Shown: positions 45,406 through 53,775, counted from the stretch's first letter. The stretch: 64,000 nucleotides of DNA from JBFJKD01 sp038106145 (GCA_038106145.1 JAYODD010000001.1:62001-126000), one strand, 5' to 3'. Notes: generated by a model not told the origin, from the sequence alone. Numbers and translations are program-made.

Positions 45406-46632
45406 ATGCCGCGCGGTATGTTTGCCGCGCTGGTGGCGATTACGTTGGGCGGTGTAAACCCGGGTTTGCGAGCTGAAACTGCCGCGGTGACGGAGAATTC
45501 GTCGACTGGTGGTGCCACAGTTAGTTCGGAAAAAACTCCCGATCCGCGTGCACCTCTCACGGTGCTGGGGTCGACGATTGATCCCGGTACCAGTGCACAG
45601 CTTTTGTGGTCCGCCAGCCAAAATTACTCGGGTATGGAAATCGCGACGCCGGTACTGGTCGCACACGGCGCAAAAAAAGGCAAAGTTTTGTGTCTGACCG
45701 CCGCTATTCACGGAGACGAAATTAATGGCGTTGAGATTGTCCGCCGGGTATTTCACAAAATTGACCCCAAAAAACTACGCGGCTCCGTGATCGGTGTGCC
45801 GATCGTTAATTTGCACGGTTTTGAAAGAAGTTACCGCTATTTAACTGATCGCCGGGATCTGAACCGGTATTTTCCCGGTCACCCGACCGGCAGTTCCGCG
45901 TCGCGCATCGCCCATTCGTTCTTCACCCAGGTCATTAAACATTGTGATGCGCTGGTGGATTTGCACACCGGTTCGTTTCGCCGCACCAATCTGCCGCAGC
46001 TGCGCGCGGATCTTGGCAATGCCGATGTGGCAAAATTGACCAGTGGCTTCGGCGCCACTGCCGTATTGCACGACGTCGGCGGGGAAGGCACGCTGCGCCG
46101 TGCCGCTACGGAAGCGGGCATACCGGCAGTAACCATCGAGGCTGGAGAGCCCCTGCGCCTGCAATCCAGAGATGTGGCGCACGGTGTCAAAGCCATAGAA
46201 AGCCTGATGGCTTCCCTGGGCATGGTTAAGAAGAAATGGCGCTGGCGCGAGCCCCAACCGGTGTACTACGAGTCAATTTGGGTGCGTGCTGGCCACGGTG
46301 GCATTCTGATGGCGGCAATAAAACTGGGTGAAGAAGTCGAGGCGGGCCAGTTGCTGGGCACGGTGACCGACCCCATCACGAATAGTCGAATTCGCCTGGT
46401 CGCACCTATTGGCGGACGGGTATTGGGCATGGCCCTGAATCAGATGGTGATGCCGGGGTTTGCCGTTTTTAGAATTGGTATTCCCCGAGCCGAAGAAGAT
46501 CTGGTGCAGGATGCGGAGCTGCCCGTCGAGCAAAACATTAATATTGATCCCGAGTCCATTCCCGAAGCAGAGCGCGATGAGGGTATTCCCGCCGCGATGG
46601 AACCCGCCGAAGGTGACCACGCCGACGAATAG
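45406..46632 (+). CDS. Exported succinylglutamate desuccinylase/aspartoacylase-family metallohydrolase, copy 2
   Basis: 408 aa from the ATG at 45406; the frame is open from an ATG at 45298. From 45406 it has a signal peptide (MPRGMFAALVAITLGG, cleavage near LRA-ET). It is a clear paralogue of the gene before it: the same HGDEINGVEIVRR and DLHTG zinc motifs, RRDLNRYFPG, TIEAGEPLR and a C-terminal lipoyl-like domain (GHGGILMAAIKLGEEVEAGQLLG). Its C-terminal tail is acidic (AEGDHADE). AAGG abuts the ATG without a spacer, so the exact start is not settled. Confidence 0.85.
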   Translation: MPRGMFAALVAITLGGVNPGLRAETAAVTENSSTGGATVSSEKTPDPRAPLTVLGSTIDPGTSAQLLWSASQNYSGMEIATPVLVAHGAKKGKVLCLTAAIHGDEINGVEIVRRVFHKIDPKKLRGSVIGVPIVNLHGFERSYRYLTDRRDLNRYFPGHPTGSSASRIAHSFFTQVIKHCDALVDLHTGSFRRTNLPQLRADLGNADVAKLTSGFGATAVLHDVGGEGTLRRAATEAGIPAVTIEAGEPLRLQSRDVAHGVKAIESLMASLGMVKKKWRWREPQPVYYESIWVRAGHGGILMAAIKLGEEVEAGQLLGTVTDPITNSRIRLVAPIGGRVLGMALNQMVMPGFAVFRIGIPRAEEDLVQDAELPVEQNINIDPESIPEAERDEGIPAAMEPAEGDHADE

Positions 46633-46791
46633 GATTTATCCGGTCCGGCTGATATCTGTGGGATAAGAAAAAATTTGTTTCTCCATAATATTCAGATTTG
46701 ACTGGTGGAGTACGGTAACCTACAAACACCTGTATCAATGGGTGTACCACAAGGTTGGCGCCATAGAATAATCTAATCAGCGGGAGAACTT

Positions 46792-47493
46792 ATGAATAAA
46801 TCAGATCAGGCAACCAGCGTGGTCGACCGCATTGCTACAGCGGCCCTGGAGGCGGCCAAATCCTGGCCCTGGGTTCTCGAGCCCCTTACCAAAGCGGCCG
46901 GGCAGGCTTATATTCTGCAACATATTTTACGCAATCGATTTTTCAGTGCGGTCATGCGCCCCGCGTGGATGAGCCGCTGTCCGGATCTGAAAATTGTGCG
47001 CAAAACCATTGGCCAGATGAACGAGGAGCTGGTCTACGATCCGGCGATTAAGGCGGCGCACACGACTATTTTGTGGCAAATGGGGCGCAATGTCGGTCTC
47101 ACTGATGAACAGATGGACAATGTACAACCGGAACTGGGCACCGCCGCATCTTTTGCCATTATGGAAAATCTCGCTCGCGACTGGCACTGGACGGTTGGCT
47201 GGCTGGGGTCATCGATCGATGAGTTTGTGTTGGTGCAGTTGCCGGAGCACAATTTTCGGCCGGAAAAATGGAAGCAGGCCTTTGGTCTCACCGATGAACA
47301 GGTTTTCTTTTTTGACTACCACCTGACCGCCGACCTGGAACACGCGGGAAAGAAAGTCTGGCGCCCCATGCAGGATCATCTGACACCGGTGATTGAAGCG
47401 GAAATAATGCGTTCACTACCGCTGCTACTGGAATCCCATCGCTTATTTTATGCAGGGGTTGTGGCGCAGGCTCGGCGTATTGAAACAGCTTAA
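46792..47493 (+). CDS. Haem-oxygenase-like diiron protein (HDO-type redox enzyme)
   Basis: 233 aa, all-helical. Possible iron ligands are Asp83 or Glu78/79, His90, Glu144, and the C-terminal set His177-x3-Asp181-x2-His184 (FDYHLTADLEH). That last spacing equals the H-x3-D-x2-H set I recall for CADD and SznF-type haem-oxygenase-like diiron oxidases. Known members cut C-C or C-H bonds, make N-oxides or make p-aminobenzoate. The substrate is unknown. GGGAG precedes the ATG. It converges on the aromatic operon, with only 33 bases between stop codons. Confidence 0.75.
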   Translation: MNKSDQATSVVDRIATAALEAAKSWPWVLEPLTKAAGQAYILQHILRNRFFSAVMRPAWMSRCPDLKIVRKTIGQMNEELVYDPAIKAAHTTILWQMGRNVGLTDEQMDNVQPELGTAASFAIMENLARDWHWTVGWLGSSIDEFVLVQLPEHNFRPEKWKQAFGLTDEQVFFFDYHLTADLEHAGKKVWRPMQDHLTPVIEAEIMRSLPLLLESHRLFYAGVVAQARRIETA

Positions 47494-47526
47494 TAAGCGT
47501 TCCGCGAAGTTTCCGGGAGTTTGGAT

Positions 47527-48390
47527 TCAAGCATACAGGCCGCTGCGGATCGCAGCGATAAAGCTTAGCACGGCGCGGTTAAAATCATCGGGGTTTTCCA
47601 GCGCAATGTAATGTCCGCAATCCGGCAGGATTACCCCGTGACAGTTTGGATAGTCGCGTTTCATTGCCGCGATATTTTTACCTGGAGCGGGATCCTGCTC
47701 CCCCATCAACATCAGCATGGGCACCTGATGGGTGTTAAAGGCATCGACGATGCGCTGTTTGTCCGCCGGGCGCATCAACGGAAAGTTGAGAAAAGTGATG
47801 GGCGATGTTTCGTGATACATCTGTTTAAACAGGGCCATGATATGGGGACTATTAAGCACCTTGTCGCCCCAGAAGGTTCTGGTTTGTTTGCGCGCCTCGA
47901 ATACCGCGTCCATGCCTTCCTTGCGCGCGACGTCGTGCAATTTTATAAATCCTGCCCTTAACTCCTCGCTGAGGCCGTCAAACAGGCCCTGACCGTCTGG
48001 TGTTGCCAGTAATTCACAGCCCACCGGAATAATTGCCTTGACCATTTCCGGGTGTCGCGCGTAGAAGGTGCTGACCGTACTCACTCCCCAGTAGGCCTGG
48101 CCCAGCAGGTAGCAGGATTCCACGCCTAAATGAGTTAGTAACTGATACAGGTCTTCCGCGGTATTTTCGTAGGTGTAATAGGCAGGGGCTTGCTCCTGCG
48201 TCAGCGCTTTGGAGGAGCGGCCGTGGCCGCGCAGGTCAAAACGGATGGTGCGAAAGTGTTGTGCAAATACATGAAAATTGAAGTCGTAGCTGTGCAGATT
48301 TGCAATGACGTTATGCACCAGCACGAGGGGTTCCCCCGCACCGGCTTCCTCGTAGAAAATCTCAATACCATTAACCTTTGCAATGGGCAT
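47527..48390 (-). CDS. Alpha/beta-hydrolase-fold protein with nucleophile serine replaced by alanine
   Basis: 287 aa. The fold is clear: LVLVHNVIAN oxyanion region, DLRGHGRS after strand 4, acid Asp233 (GEQDPAP) and His260 (PDCGHYIALENP). The nucleophile elbow, normally GxSxG, reads LLGQAYWGV, so position 99 is Ala (codon GCC) and the next glycine is Trp. Ordinary ester or C-C hydrolysis by serine attack is therefore not expected. It may be a cofactor-free oxygenase-like or lyase-type member, or a non-catalytic partner. It is the last gene of the six-gene operon, 44 bases after the LigB gene. Confidence 0.85.
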   Translation of the reverse strand: MPIAKVNGIEIFYEEAGAGEPLVLVHNVIANLHSYDFNFHVFAQHFRTIRFDLRGHGRSSKALTQEQAPAYYTYENTAEDLYQLLTHLGVESCYLLGQAYWGVSTVSTFYARHPEMVKAIIPVGCELLATPDGQGLFDGLSEELRAGFIKLHDVARKEGMDAVFEARKQTRTFWGDKVLNSPHIMALFKQMYHETSPITFLNFPLMRPADKQRIVDAFNTHQVPMLMLMGEQDPAPGKNIAAMKRDYPNCHGVILPDCGHYIALENPDDFNRAVLSFIAAIRSGLYA

Positions 48391-48434
48391 AACTGACTCC
48401 CGAAAAGAGGGTTGTTAAAGTTTTCGAGTCGCGC

Positions 48435-49379
48435 TCAGACATCGCCGAGATTAAACGCGATACCGGCGATGCCGGTGAGCCACGCCGATGTGGGTTCATA
48501 AAAAATAGTTTCTGCGCCAAGGTCTGGCAGGATTCCGGCCAGCGTCGCCCAGTTGCGAATTTCCTGTCCACCATTGCCCGCGTGTTCGTCGATATAGTCA
48601 TAGCTGTAGGTGGCCAGTTGCGCGTGTTTTGCGCTTTCGAACAGAGATAATATTTCCCGATCAAATACCTGATTGATACGTCCGCTTCCCCGCTTGCCCC
48701 AGTCGGCCATTTCGTTCTGGATTTTGGTTTGCAACTCGGGAAAGGATTGATAGCGTCCGCGGGACACATAGCGCAGCCAGTCCCCACTTGCATCGCTATC
48801 GCCAGAAGCGCGCCAGTCCCGCAGGGGCACTGTATGGGACAACCCGCCGGTGGCGATCACGGCAACCCGTAGATTGTCGTCCAGCAAATCCAGGCATTCC
48901 CGCAGTCCGGCCCCCAATTGCATGCAGCGCGCAATGGTCGGCAAAGGGGGTGCCACGCAGTTCTGGAACAGGAGTACTACCGGAATATCTGCGTTGGGCA
49001 TCAGCAGGTGTACTGGTGTCATAAAAGCGTGGTCCAGTGGCATGTCGCGGGAGTAGGCGATATCAAACCCCCTGTCCACCAGGTGCTGCGCTGGCTCGCT
49101 GGCAATTGCCAACGCGTAGGACGGAATGCCAGCATCGCCCCAGCCGGTACTGGTATTTCCCAGGCCGAGACAAAATGCCGGCATGTTATCGATAAAGAAA
49201 CTCTGGTAATGGTCGCTGCCAATCAGGAACACGAAATCCGGGCGGGAAGCATACAGCCGACGGGAAATTTCCCCGTAACCGGCCGCCACCCGGTCGCGGG
49301 TATCCTGCGGTGCGGTGTCCCAGGCGCGCAACATAAATGCGGCGTGGCTAACCGCAAAGGCCGAAACAATGGTGGCCAT
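48435..49379 (-). CDS. Class III extradiol ring-cleavage dioxygenase, LigB-like catalytic subunit
   Basis: 314 aa. All expected active-site residues are present: His12 (AVSHAAFM) and His57 (GSDHYQ) plus Glu273 (GGQEIRNW) as iron ligands, and His117 (PLDHAFMTP) and His182 (GGLSHTVP) for catalysis and substrate binding. This matches protocatechuate 4,5-dioxygenase beta chains and 2-aminophenol dioxygenases, which open catechol-type or aminophenol rings next to the hydroxyl. The substrate is unknown. It lies 10 bases after the meta-cleavage hydrolase gene. Confidence 0.9.
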   Translation of the reverse strand: MATIVSAFAVSHAAFMLRAWDTAPQDTRDRVAAGYGEISRRLYASRPDFVFLIGSDHYQSFFIDNMPAFCLGLGNTSTGWGDAGIPSYALAIASEPAQHLVDRGFDIAYSRDMPLDHAFMTPVHLLMPNADIPVVLLFQNCVAPPLPTIARCMQLGAGLRECLDLLDDNLRVAVIATGGLSHTVPLRDWRASGDSDASGDWLRYVSRGRYQSFPELQTKIQNEMADWGKRGSGRINQVFDREILSLFESAKHAQLATYSYDYIDEHAGNGGQEIRNWATLAGILPDLGAETIFYEPTSAWLTGIAGIAFNLGDV

Positions 49380-49389
49380 GGCGTAGTGC

Positions 49390-50250
49390 CTACTCGACGT
49401 CGAAGAAAAATTTCAGTGCGACGCGATTAAAATTCTCTGGCTCGTCGTTTTGCACCACATGTCCAGAGTCCTCAAACCATTCAAATGAGGCATTTGGCAG
49501 CAGATTTTGCAGCTCGTCCGCCATTTCCGCCGTCGCAAATACGTCGTGTCGACCCCAGATAAAGTGCATGGGTATGTCGAGACAGGGCAGGCGCTGCCGC
49601 AGGTCGAACCACTGTGCCGCCTGCGGGTCATTCACTCGTTTGTTGCGAAAAAAATTCAGGAATGATTCCTGCACCTCACGCACCCCCGGCAATTGGGCGT
49701 ATTGAAAGCGTTTTTCCAGTTTTTCCGGATGAATGCGCTCGGGATGATGCTGAATACCCGACAGAAAATTAAGTAATCCCTCCTTGGTACCATCGTAAGC
49801 CACCAGTTTTTTCATGCCGGGGGTCATGCCCATCTCAATGCCCATTCCGCTGGCAATGGTGCCGCTACTCACCAGCAACAGTTTTTCTACCCGACCCGGA
49901 TTATCCAGGGCGTAGCGGGCGGCGACGTAGGCGCCCATGGAATTGCCCGCGAGATACACTTTGTCCAGGCACAGGGTATCGATAAAGCGCGCCAGGTGCT
50001 CCGTAAAAAAAACGTGGGAAAATTCCTTATCCATGGGCTTGTCGCTCAGCCCGAAGCCGATTTGATCGATGGCAATAGCGCGACCGTGCTTGCCAATAAC
50101 GCCGATATTGTTGCCCCAGCCAAATTCCCCGGCGGCCCCCGGTCCGCCGCCGTGAACCATAATCACCGGAATGCCATCACCCCATTCGATGTAGTGGGTT
50201 TTATAGGGGCCGACGCGGACAAAACGGGAGACAAAGGGGTCGCGATTCAC
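49390..50250 (-). CDS. Meta-cleavage-product-type alpha/beta hydrolase (C-C hydrolase-like)
   Basis: 286 aa with an intact triad: Ser104 (AGNSMGAYVA), Asp236 (WGRHDVF) and His264 (DSGHVVQND), plus the oxyanion motif MVHGGGPGAAG typical of BphD/MhpC/CarC enzymes that split ring-cleavage products. Together with the adjacent LigB dioxygenase it suggests a meta-cleavage route. The exact substrate cannot be told. The start ATG at 50250 follows the SDR stop by 21 bases. Confidence 0.9.
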   Translation of the reverse strand: MNRDPFVSRFVRVGPYKTHYIEWGDGIPVIMVHGGGPGAAGEFGWGNNIGVIGKHGRAIAIDQIGFGLSDKPMDKEFSHVFFTEHLARFIDTLCLDKVYLAGNSMGAYVAARYALDNPGRVEKLLLVSSGTIASGMGIEMGMTPGMKKLVAYDGTKEGLLNFLSGIQHHPERIHPEKLEKRFQYAQLPGVREVQESFLNFFRNKRVNDPQAAQWFDLRQRLPCLDIPMHFIWGRHDVFATAEMADELQNLLPNASFEWFEDSGHVVQNDEPENFNRVALKFFFDVE

Positions 50251-50271
50251 AATATTTTCCTGCGGTTGTGG

Positions 50272-51165
50272 CTAGTAATCGATTTTAATGTCATCCACCG
50301 GGTCGCCGAAGCGGTGTGGCTGCAACGTTTCCAGCACTTGCTCGGTGTTGACGCCGCTGTGTTTGCCCGGTTGCCAGGGCCAGTACTTGCCCCGCGCGCC
50401 GCCGTCCAGGGGAATGTCCGTTGCGGTTATGAAGGCGGACTCGTCCGAGGCCAGAAACACTGCGGTATTGGCGATATCCCTGGCGTTGCAGAAGCGTCCC
50501 AGGGGGATGCCCTGCAGGAAATCATCCGCGGACATATTGTGGGGCCCGCGAATGCGGGGGTTCAGCATTTTGGCGGGGTACTGCCAGAACAGGTGGTCCA
50601 TAAATGTCGGGCTGATGGTGTTGACGCGAATGCCGAATTCCGCCAGTTCCATGGCCGCAGCGCGACAATAATTTAATAGTCCGGCCTTGGCCGCGCTGTA
50701 ACCGGAATTACCCGCCTCGCCCTGGTGTCCCGCGTCGGAAATGATATGAATGATGGAACCTTTCACGCCCTTGTCGACCATGGCCCGCGCGGTGTATTTG
50801 GTGGTGAGCATGCCGCCGGTGAGGTAGCCCTTGAGCTGCCGGTTCCAGTCGTGAAGATTGAAGTCCATGACCGAGTGCCGATACTGGTTGCCTACCTGGT
50901 TGAACATGATATCCACGCGACCGTAATGGGCGACGGCCTGGTGGACGATATCGCGGGCCTGCGCTTCTTCCGTAGGATCGCCGGCGATGGCGTGCGCGTC
51001 GTAGCCCTGCGCGGTCAGATAGGCCACTGCCCTGTCGGCCACCTCCCGTTTGTAGTCGCAGATAGCGACTTTGGCGCCTTCCCGGGCGAAGCCGTGGGCA
51101 CAGGTGCCGGCAATGTGTGGGCTCCCACCGAATACCAGTGCCACGCGATCTTTCAGTCTATCCAT
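50272..51165 (-). CDS. Short-chain dehydrogenase/reductase
   Basis: 297 aa. The catalytic set is Ser143, Tyr156 and Lys160 (YSAAK), in standard numbering. The cofactor motif is FGGSPHIAG instead of the usual TGxxxGxG, and the NNAG motif is NQVGN, so cofactor binding may be unusual. In this operon it could oxidise a diol or alcohol made by the Rieske enzyme. I chose the ATG at 51165, whose ribosome binding site TGAGGG overlaps the stop of the upstream gene; the codons before it are read-through of that gene's end. Confidence 0.9.
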   Translation of the reverse strand: MDRLKDRVALVFGGSPHIAGTCAHGFAREGAKVAICDYKREVADRAVAYLTAQGYDAHAIAGDPTEEAQARDIVHQAVAHYGRVDIMFNQVGNQYRHSVMDFNLHDWNRQLKGYLTGGMLTTKYTARAMVDKGVKGSIIHIISDAGHQGEAGNSGYSAAKAGLLNYCRAAAMELAEFGIRVNTISPTFMDHLFWQYPAKMLNPRIRGPHNMSADDFLQGIPLGRFCNARDIANTAVFLASDESAFITATDIPLDGGARGKYWPWQPGKHSGVNTEQVLETLQPHRFGDPVDDIKIDY

Positions 51166-51175
51166 GGCAAGGCCC

Positions 51176-52237
51176 TCACTTGACGTCAAACAGGGTGGTG
51201 ACGAAGTTGTCGTTGCACACCCAGGTGGGCTGAAAATCAGCGTATAGAGGTTTACTGCCCAGTTCACTCATGGCGCCAGCCAGGACGATAGTGACCAGCA
51301 ATTCCCATTGGGCGTGCAGTTCCATTTCCTCAAATGTCCAGCTATCTCCCCAATCGGTGAAATCTCCCGCTTGCCACTGCGCAAAGCGCCGGCTGTCCGC
51401 CTCTACATCCGGGTGAATACGTTCCTGATCCACCCCGGCGTCGTTGGCGTGGGACCAGTCGACGCCCGCCACGACGGCCACGCGCCAGGGGCTGTCGCGA
51501 TAGGCCAGGGCAATTTCCCGCCCGAGGTCGAAAGCCTCCCCCGGCGACAGCGGCGTGTCGCTGCGGGTTCGGTCCCAGGGGGAAAGGCCCTCCTCGTTGC
51601 GGGTGCGTCCCAGGCGAAAGGGGTCGATGCCGAGGGGCACGACGGGCGTTGCATATTCCTGCCGGTCCCAGTCCAGGTGCACGGCGGTTGCGATGGCGTT
51701 ATGCCCGAGGCCGTTGGGGTGAATGGGTGTGGGTACTACCCGGGGGTCCATACCGACCTGCTGCAGTTTATGCGCGAGGTGGTTGGCGGCATCCGGGTGG
51801 CCATGAAAAATATCGATCCGATCCGGGTCTTCCTCGAAGTAATTACTGCGAAAAAACGTCCACAGGTTATAGGGGGTCACCTCAACCGCCCGGTGGCTGT
51901 GGATCCAGAATTTGGGGCGCTCCTCGCCATTAAAGGTTTCGGCGACATCCCGGTACAGATTGAGTATCAGGTCTGGTTTAAACTCGTCGAGCGCCGCGCG
52001 CAACTTGCGAAACTGTTTAATCTGCGCCTGTTGAATACGCGCGCCCGCGCTGCGGCCCTGATCCTGGTCGCCACCCCATTCCTCGCGCATTGGCTGCGGC
52101 CAGTTGGCCTGGTCCCGCAAGTGCGGTTTGTCCCGCCAGCCCCAGGCCAGATTGCCGTGCAGCACCCAGGGCATATTGTCCGGCTTCATCCGTAAAAACG
52201 GAAAGTCGGCTACGGTTAAACCCATAATTTCTGCCAC
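51176..52237 (-). CDS. Divergent LigB-like extradiol dioxygenase-family protein lacking metal histidines
   Basis: 353 aa from the GTG at 52237, preceded by AGGAGG. By eye it aligns with the intact LigB gene of this operon (PDLILNLYRDVAETF against PDFVFLIGSDHYQSF). The two iron-binding histidines are Asp11 (TVADFP) and Val98, while the counterparts of the catalytic histidines remain (His179 in GLGHNA, His263 in DWSHAN) and a glutamate-rich segment lies near 303-306. It may be the non-catalytic partner of a heteromeric dioxygenase, as AmnA is to AmnB. It follows the Rieske gene by 71 bases. Confidence 0.75.
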   Translation of the reverse strand: MAEIMGLTVADFPFLRMKPDNMPWVLHGNLAWGWRDKPHLRDQANWPQPMREEWGGDQDQGRSAGARIQQAQIKQFRKLRAALDEFKPDLILNLYRDVAETFNGEERPKFWIHSHRAVEVTPYNLWTFFRSNYFEEDPDRIDIFHGHPDAANHLAHKLQQVGMDPRVVPTPIHPNGLGHNAIATAVHLDWDRQEYATPVVPLGIDPFRLGRTRNEEGLSPWDRTRSDTPLSPGEAFDLGREIALAYRDSPWRVAVVAGVDWSHANDAGVDQERIHPDVEADSRRFAQWQAGDFTDWGDSWTFEEMELHAQWELLVTIVLAGAMSELGSKPLYADFQPTWVCNDNFVTTLFDVK

Positions 52238-52308
52238 GTATCCTCCTGGTTTTTTATGTTTTTCAGCGGTGCTATCACGGGGGGAGAACGTCGACCTGCC
52301 GGCCCGCG

Positions 52309-53535
52309 CTACGCCGGTGCTGTCGGTTCTGGTGCGCCAGCGGTTTGCGCGGCCTGGGTTTCCAGAATAACGTCGTCCATTTCCGGTAAATGCAGCCCCC
52401 GGCACCGCTTTAGCAGATAGCGCCGCCAGGCCAGTTGAAATTGGTCCGGCCGGTACAGGGGGGCGGGGTCGTTGAACCGGTGCCGCCTGGCGTAGTCGTG
52501 GGAATCCTCGATCATCGCCAGATCCTGTTTATTGAAGCGAATCATGCCGATAAACCGTCCCCAGAACCAGAACCGCACATTGTGGGAAATTTTTTGCCAC
52601 AGGGTTTTTGGGTATCCGCAGCACACCTGAAAATAAATGTAGTGATCCGCATCGGTCTGAACAAACCACTCGTAATACATGGCGGCGCGAATCGGGAAAT
52701 TAGTGACGCGGATAATGGCCGGCAGGCGCACCGACACGATGGTGGTGACCCCCTGTACCGGGGGCATTTCCGCCAGAGGAATCACTTCGCCAAAACGCCG
52801 CACCGGCCACTCGCCCAATCCCGGGAACTCCCCGGTGGGGCCATAGCCGTTGATTCGCTCCTGCAGCCATTCGCCGTCCGTACCTTCCTCCATCAGCGGC
52901 GCGCTGAAATCCTTGCCGAAGCCAAACATATCCACAAAACGCATATACATCGAATCCCGGTGCAACATGGTGGCGTGCCCAAGGCCGGGGTTTTCCACGT
53001 GCCAACGCCAGTTGCCGTAGGCCGTGCGCCGCACCACATTGACCTGCGTGGCATTACGCATACCCTGGGGAATATCTTCCTCGATCGGGACCGGCTTTTC
53101 ATCCGCCAGCCAGATCCAGGCGATACCGTGGCGCTCTTCGAGGGGAAAGGTTTTGACGCGAATGTTTTTTTCCAGAATGGGGCTGTCGGGCCCGTCGGTA
53201 ATTGCGGCCTTGAGGGTGCCGTCGGTCACGTCAAAGGTCCAGCCGTGGTAGCGGCAGGTAATGGTATTGGTGCCTGGAAACTCACAGGTTCCCTTCGACA
53301 GGCGCGTACCGCGATGGGGGCATTCGTCGATCAGGGCGTAGATGTTATTATTGCGGCGCAGCACCACGACCGGCGTGCCCATCAAGGTCATGGCCGTGGG
53401 GCGATCGGTGATCTCCCTGGCAAGGCATACCGGATGCCAATAATTGCGCAAGCCCATTTCCGGAATATGCTCGTAGAAAAGCCGGTTTACCTTGCCAGCT
53501 TGCTGTCGTACCGAACTGCCTGAGATCTCATTCAT
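52309..53535 (-). CDS. Rieske non-haem iron oxygenase, carbazole-dioxygenase-like (single-component type)
   Basis: 408 aa. The Rieske cluster ligands are Cys72/His74 (ECPHRG) and Cys94/His97 (TCRYHGW). The mononuclear iron site appears to be His187 and His192 (ENPGLGHATMLHRDS) with Asp338 (FNKQDLAM). MGLRNYWHPV and the overall order resemble CarAa of carbazole 1,9a-dioxygenase, a trimeric alpha-only enzyme. The aspartate normally three residues before the first iron His is Gly184. I use the ATG at 53535, nine bases after GGAGGAG. It is the first operon gene; no ferredoxin or reductase is nearby. Confidence 0.9.
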   Translation of the reverse strand: MNEISGSSVRQQAGKVNRLFYEHIPEMGLRNYWHPVCLAREITDRPTAMTLMGTPVVVLRRNNNIYALIDECPHRGTRLSKGTCEFPGTNTITCRYHGWTFDVTDGTLKAAITDGPDSPILEKNIRVKTFPLEERHGIAWIWLADEKPVPIEEDIPQGMRNATQVNVVRRTAYGNWRWHVENPGLGHATMLHRDSMYMRFVDMFGFGKDFSAPLMEEGTDGEWLQERINGYGPTGEFPGLGEWPVRRFGEVIPLAEMPPVQGVTTIVSVRLPAIIRVTNFPIRAAMYYEWFVQTDADHYIYFQVCCGYPKTLWQKISHNVRFWFWGRFIGMIRFNKQDLAMIEDSHDYARRHRFNDPAPLYRPDQFQLAWRRYLLKRCRGLHLPEMDDVILETQAAQTAGAPEPTAPA

Positions 53536-53746
53536 CAGCGCCAGCTCCTCCTTATCGCCAATATTTATAATCGATCGCACCCGCCTCCGCAGGGGACGTG
53601 TGGGGCAGCACAGAGTGTGGCAATGACTCTATCACGGTATTGATTAATTTGTCATGTGTGCCAGGGGCAAATGATTTTAGCCTCGAATTAGCGCTACAAA
53701 CGTCCGCATAGATATTGCTGCGCAGCGATTGCGCCAGGGGAGTTAC

Positions 53747-53775
53747 TTGTTCAATACACCCCCCTTGGCTACTAT
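53747..53775 (+). promoter_or_regulatory. Putative sigma-70 promoter of the trpB-trpA-like operon
   Basis: TTGTTC (53747-53752) and TACTAT (53770-53775) are separated by exactly 17 bases and lie about 47 bases before the trpB-like ATG. The remainder of the 287-base gap (53536-53822) should also contain the promoter for the divergent Rieske operon; I see no strong candidate for it and no operator palindrome. Confidence 0.55.

Noticed and set aside
51308..52195. Open frame antisense to the divergent LigB-like gene (295 codons)
   Set aside because: No ribosome binding site or motif; the minus-strand gene has AGGAGG and aligns with a paralogue.
52435..53523. Long open frame antisense to the Rieske oxygenase (362 codons)
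   Set aside because: It mirrors the coding gene in GC-rich DNA, has no recognisable motifs, and the opposite strand carries complete Rieske signatures.
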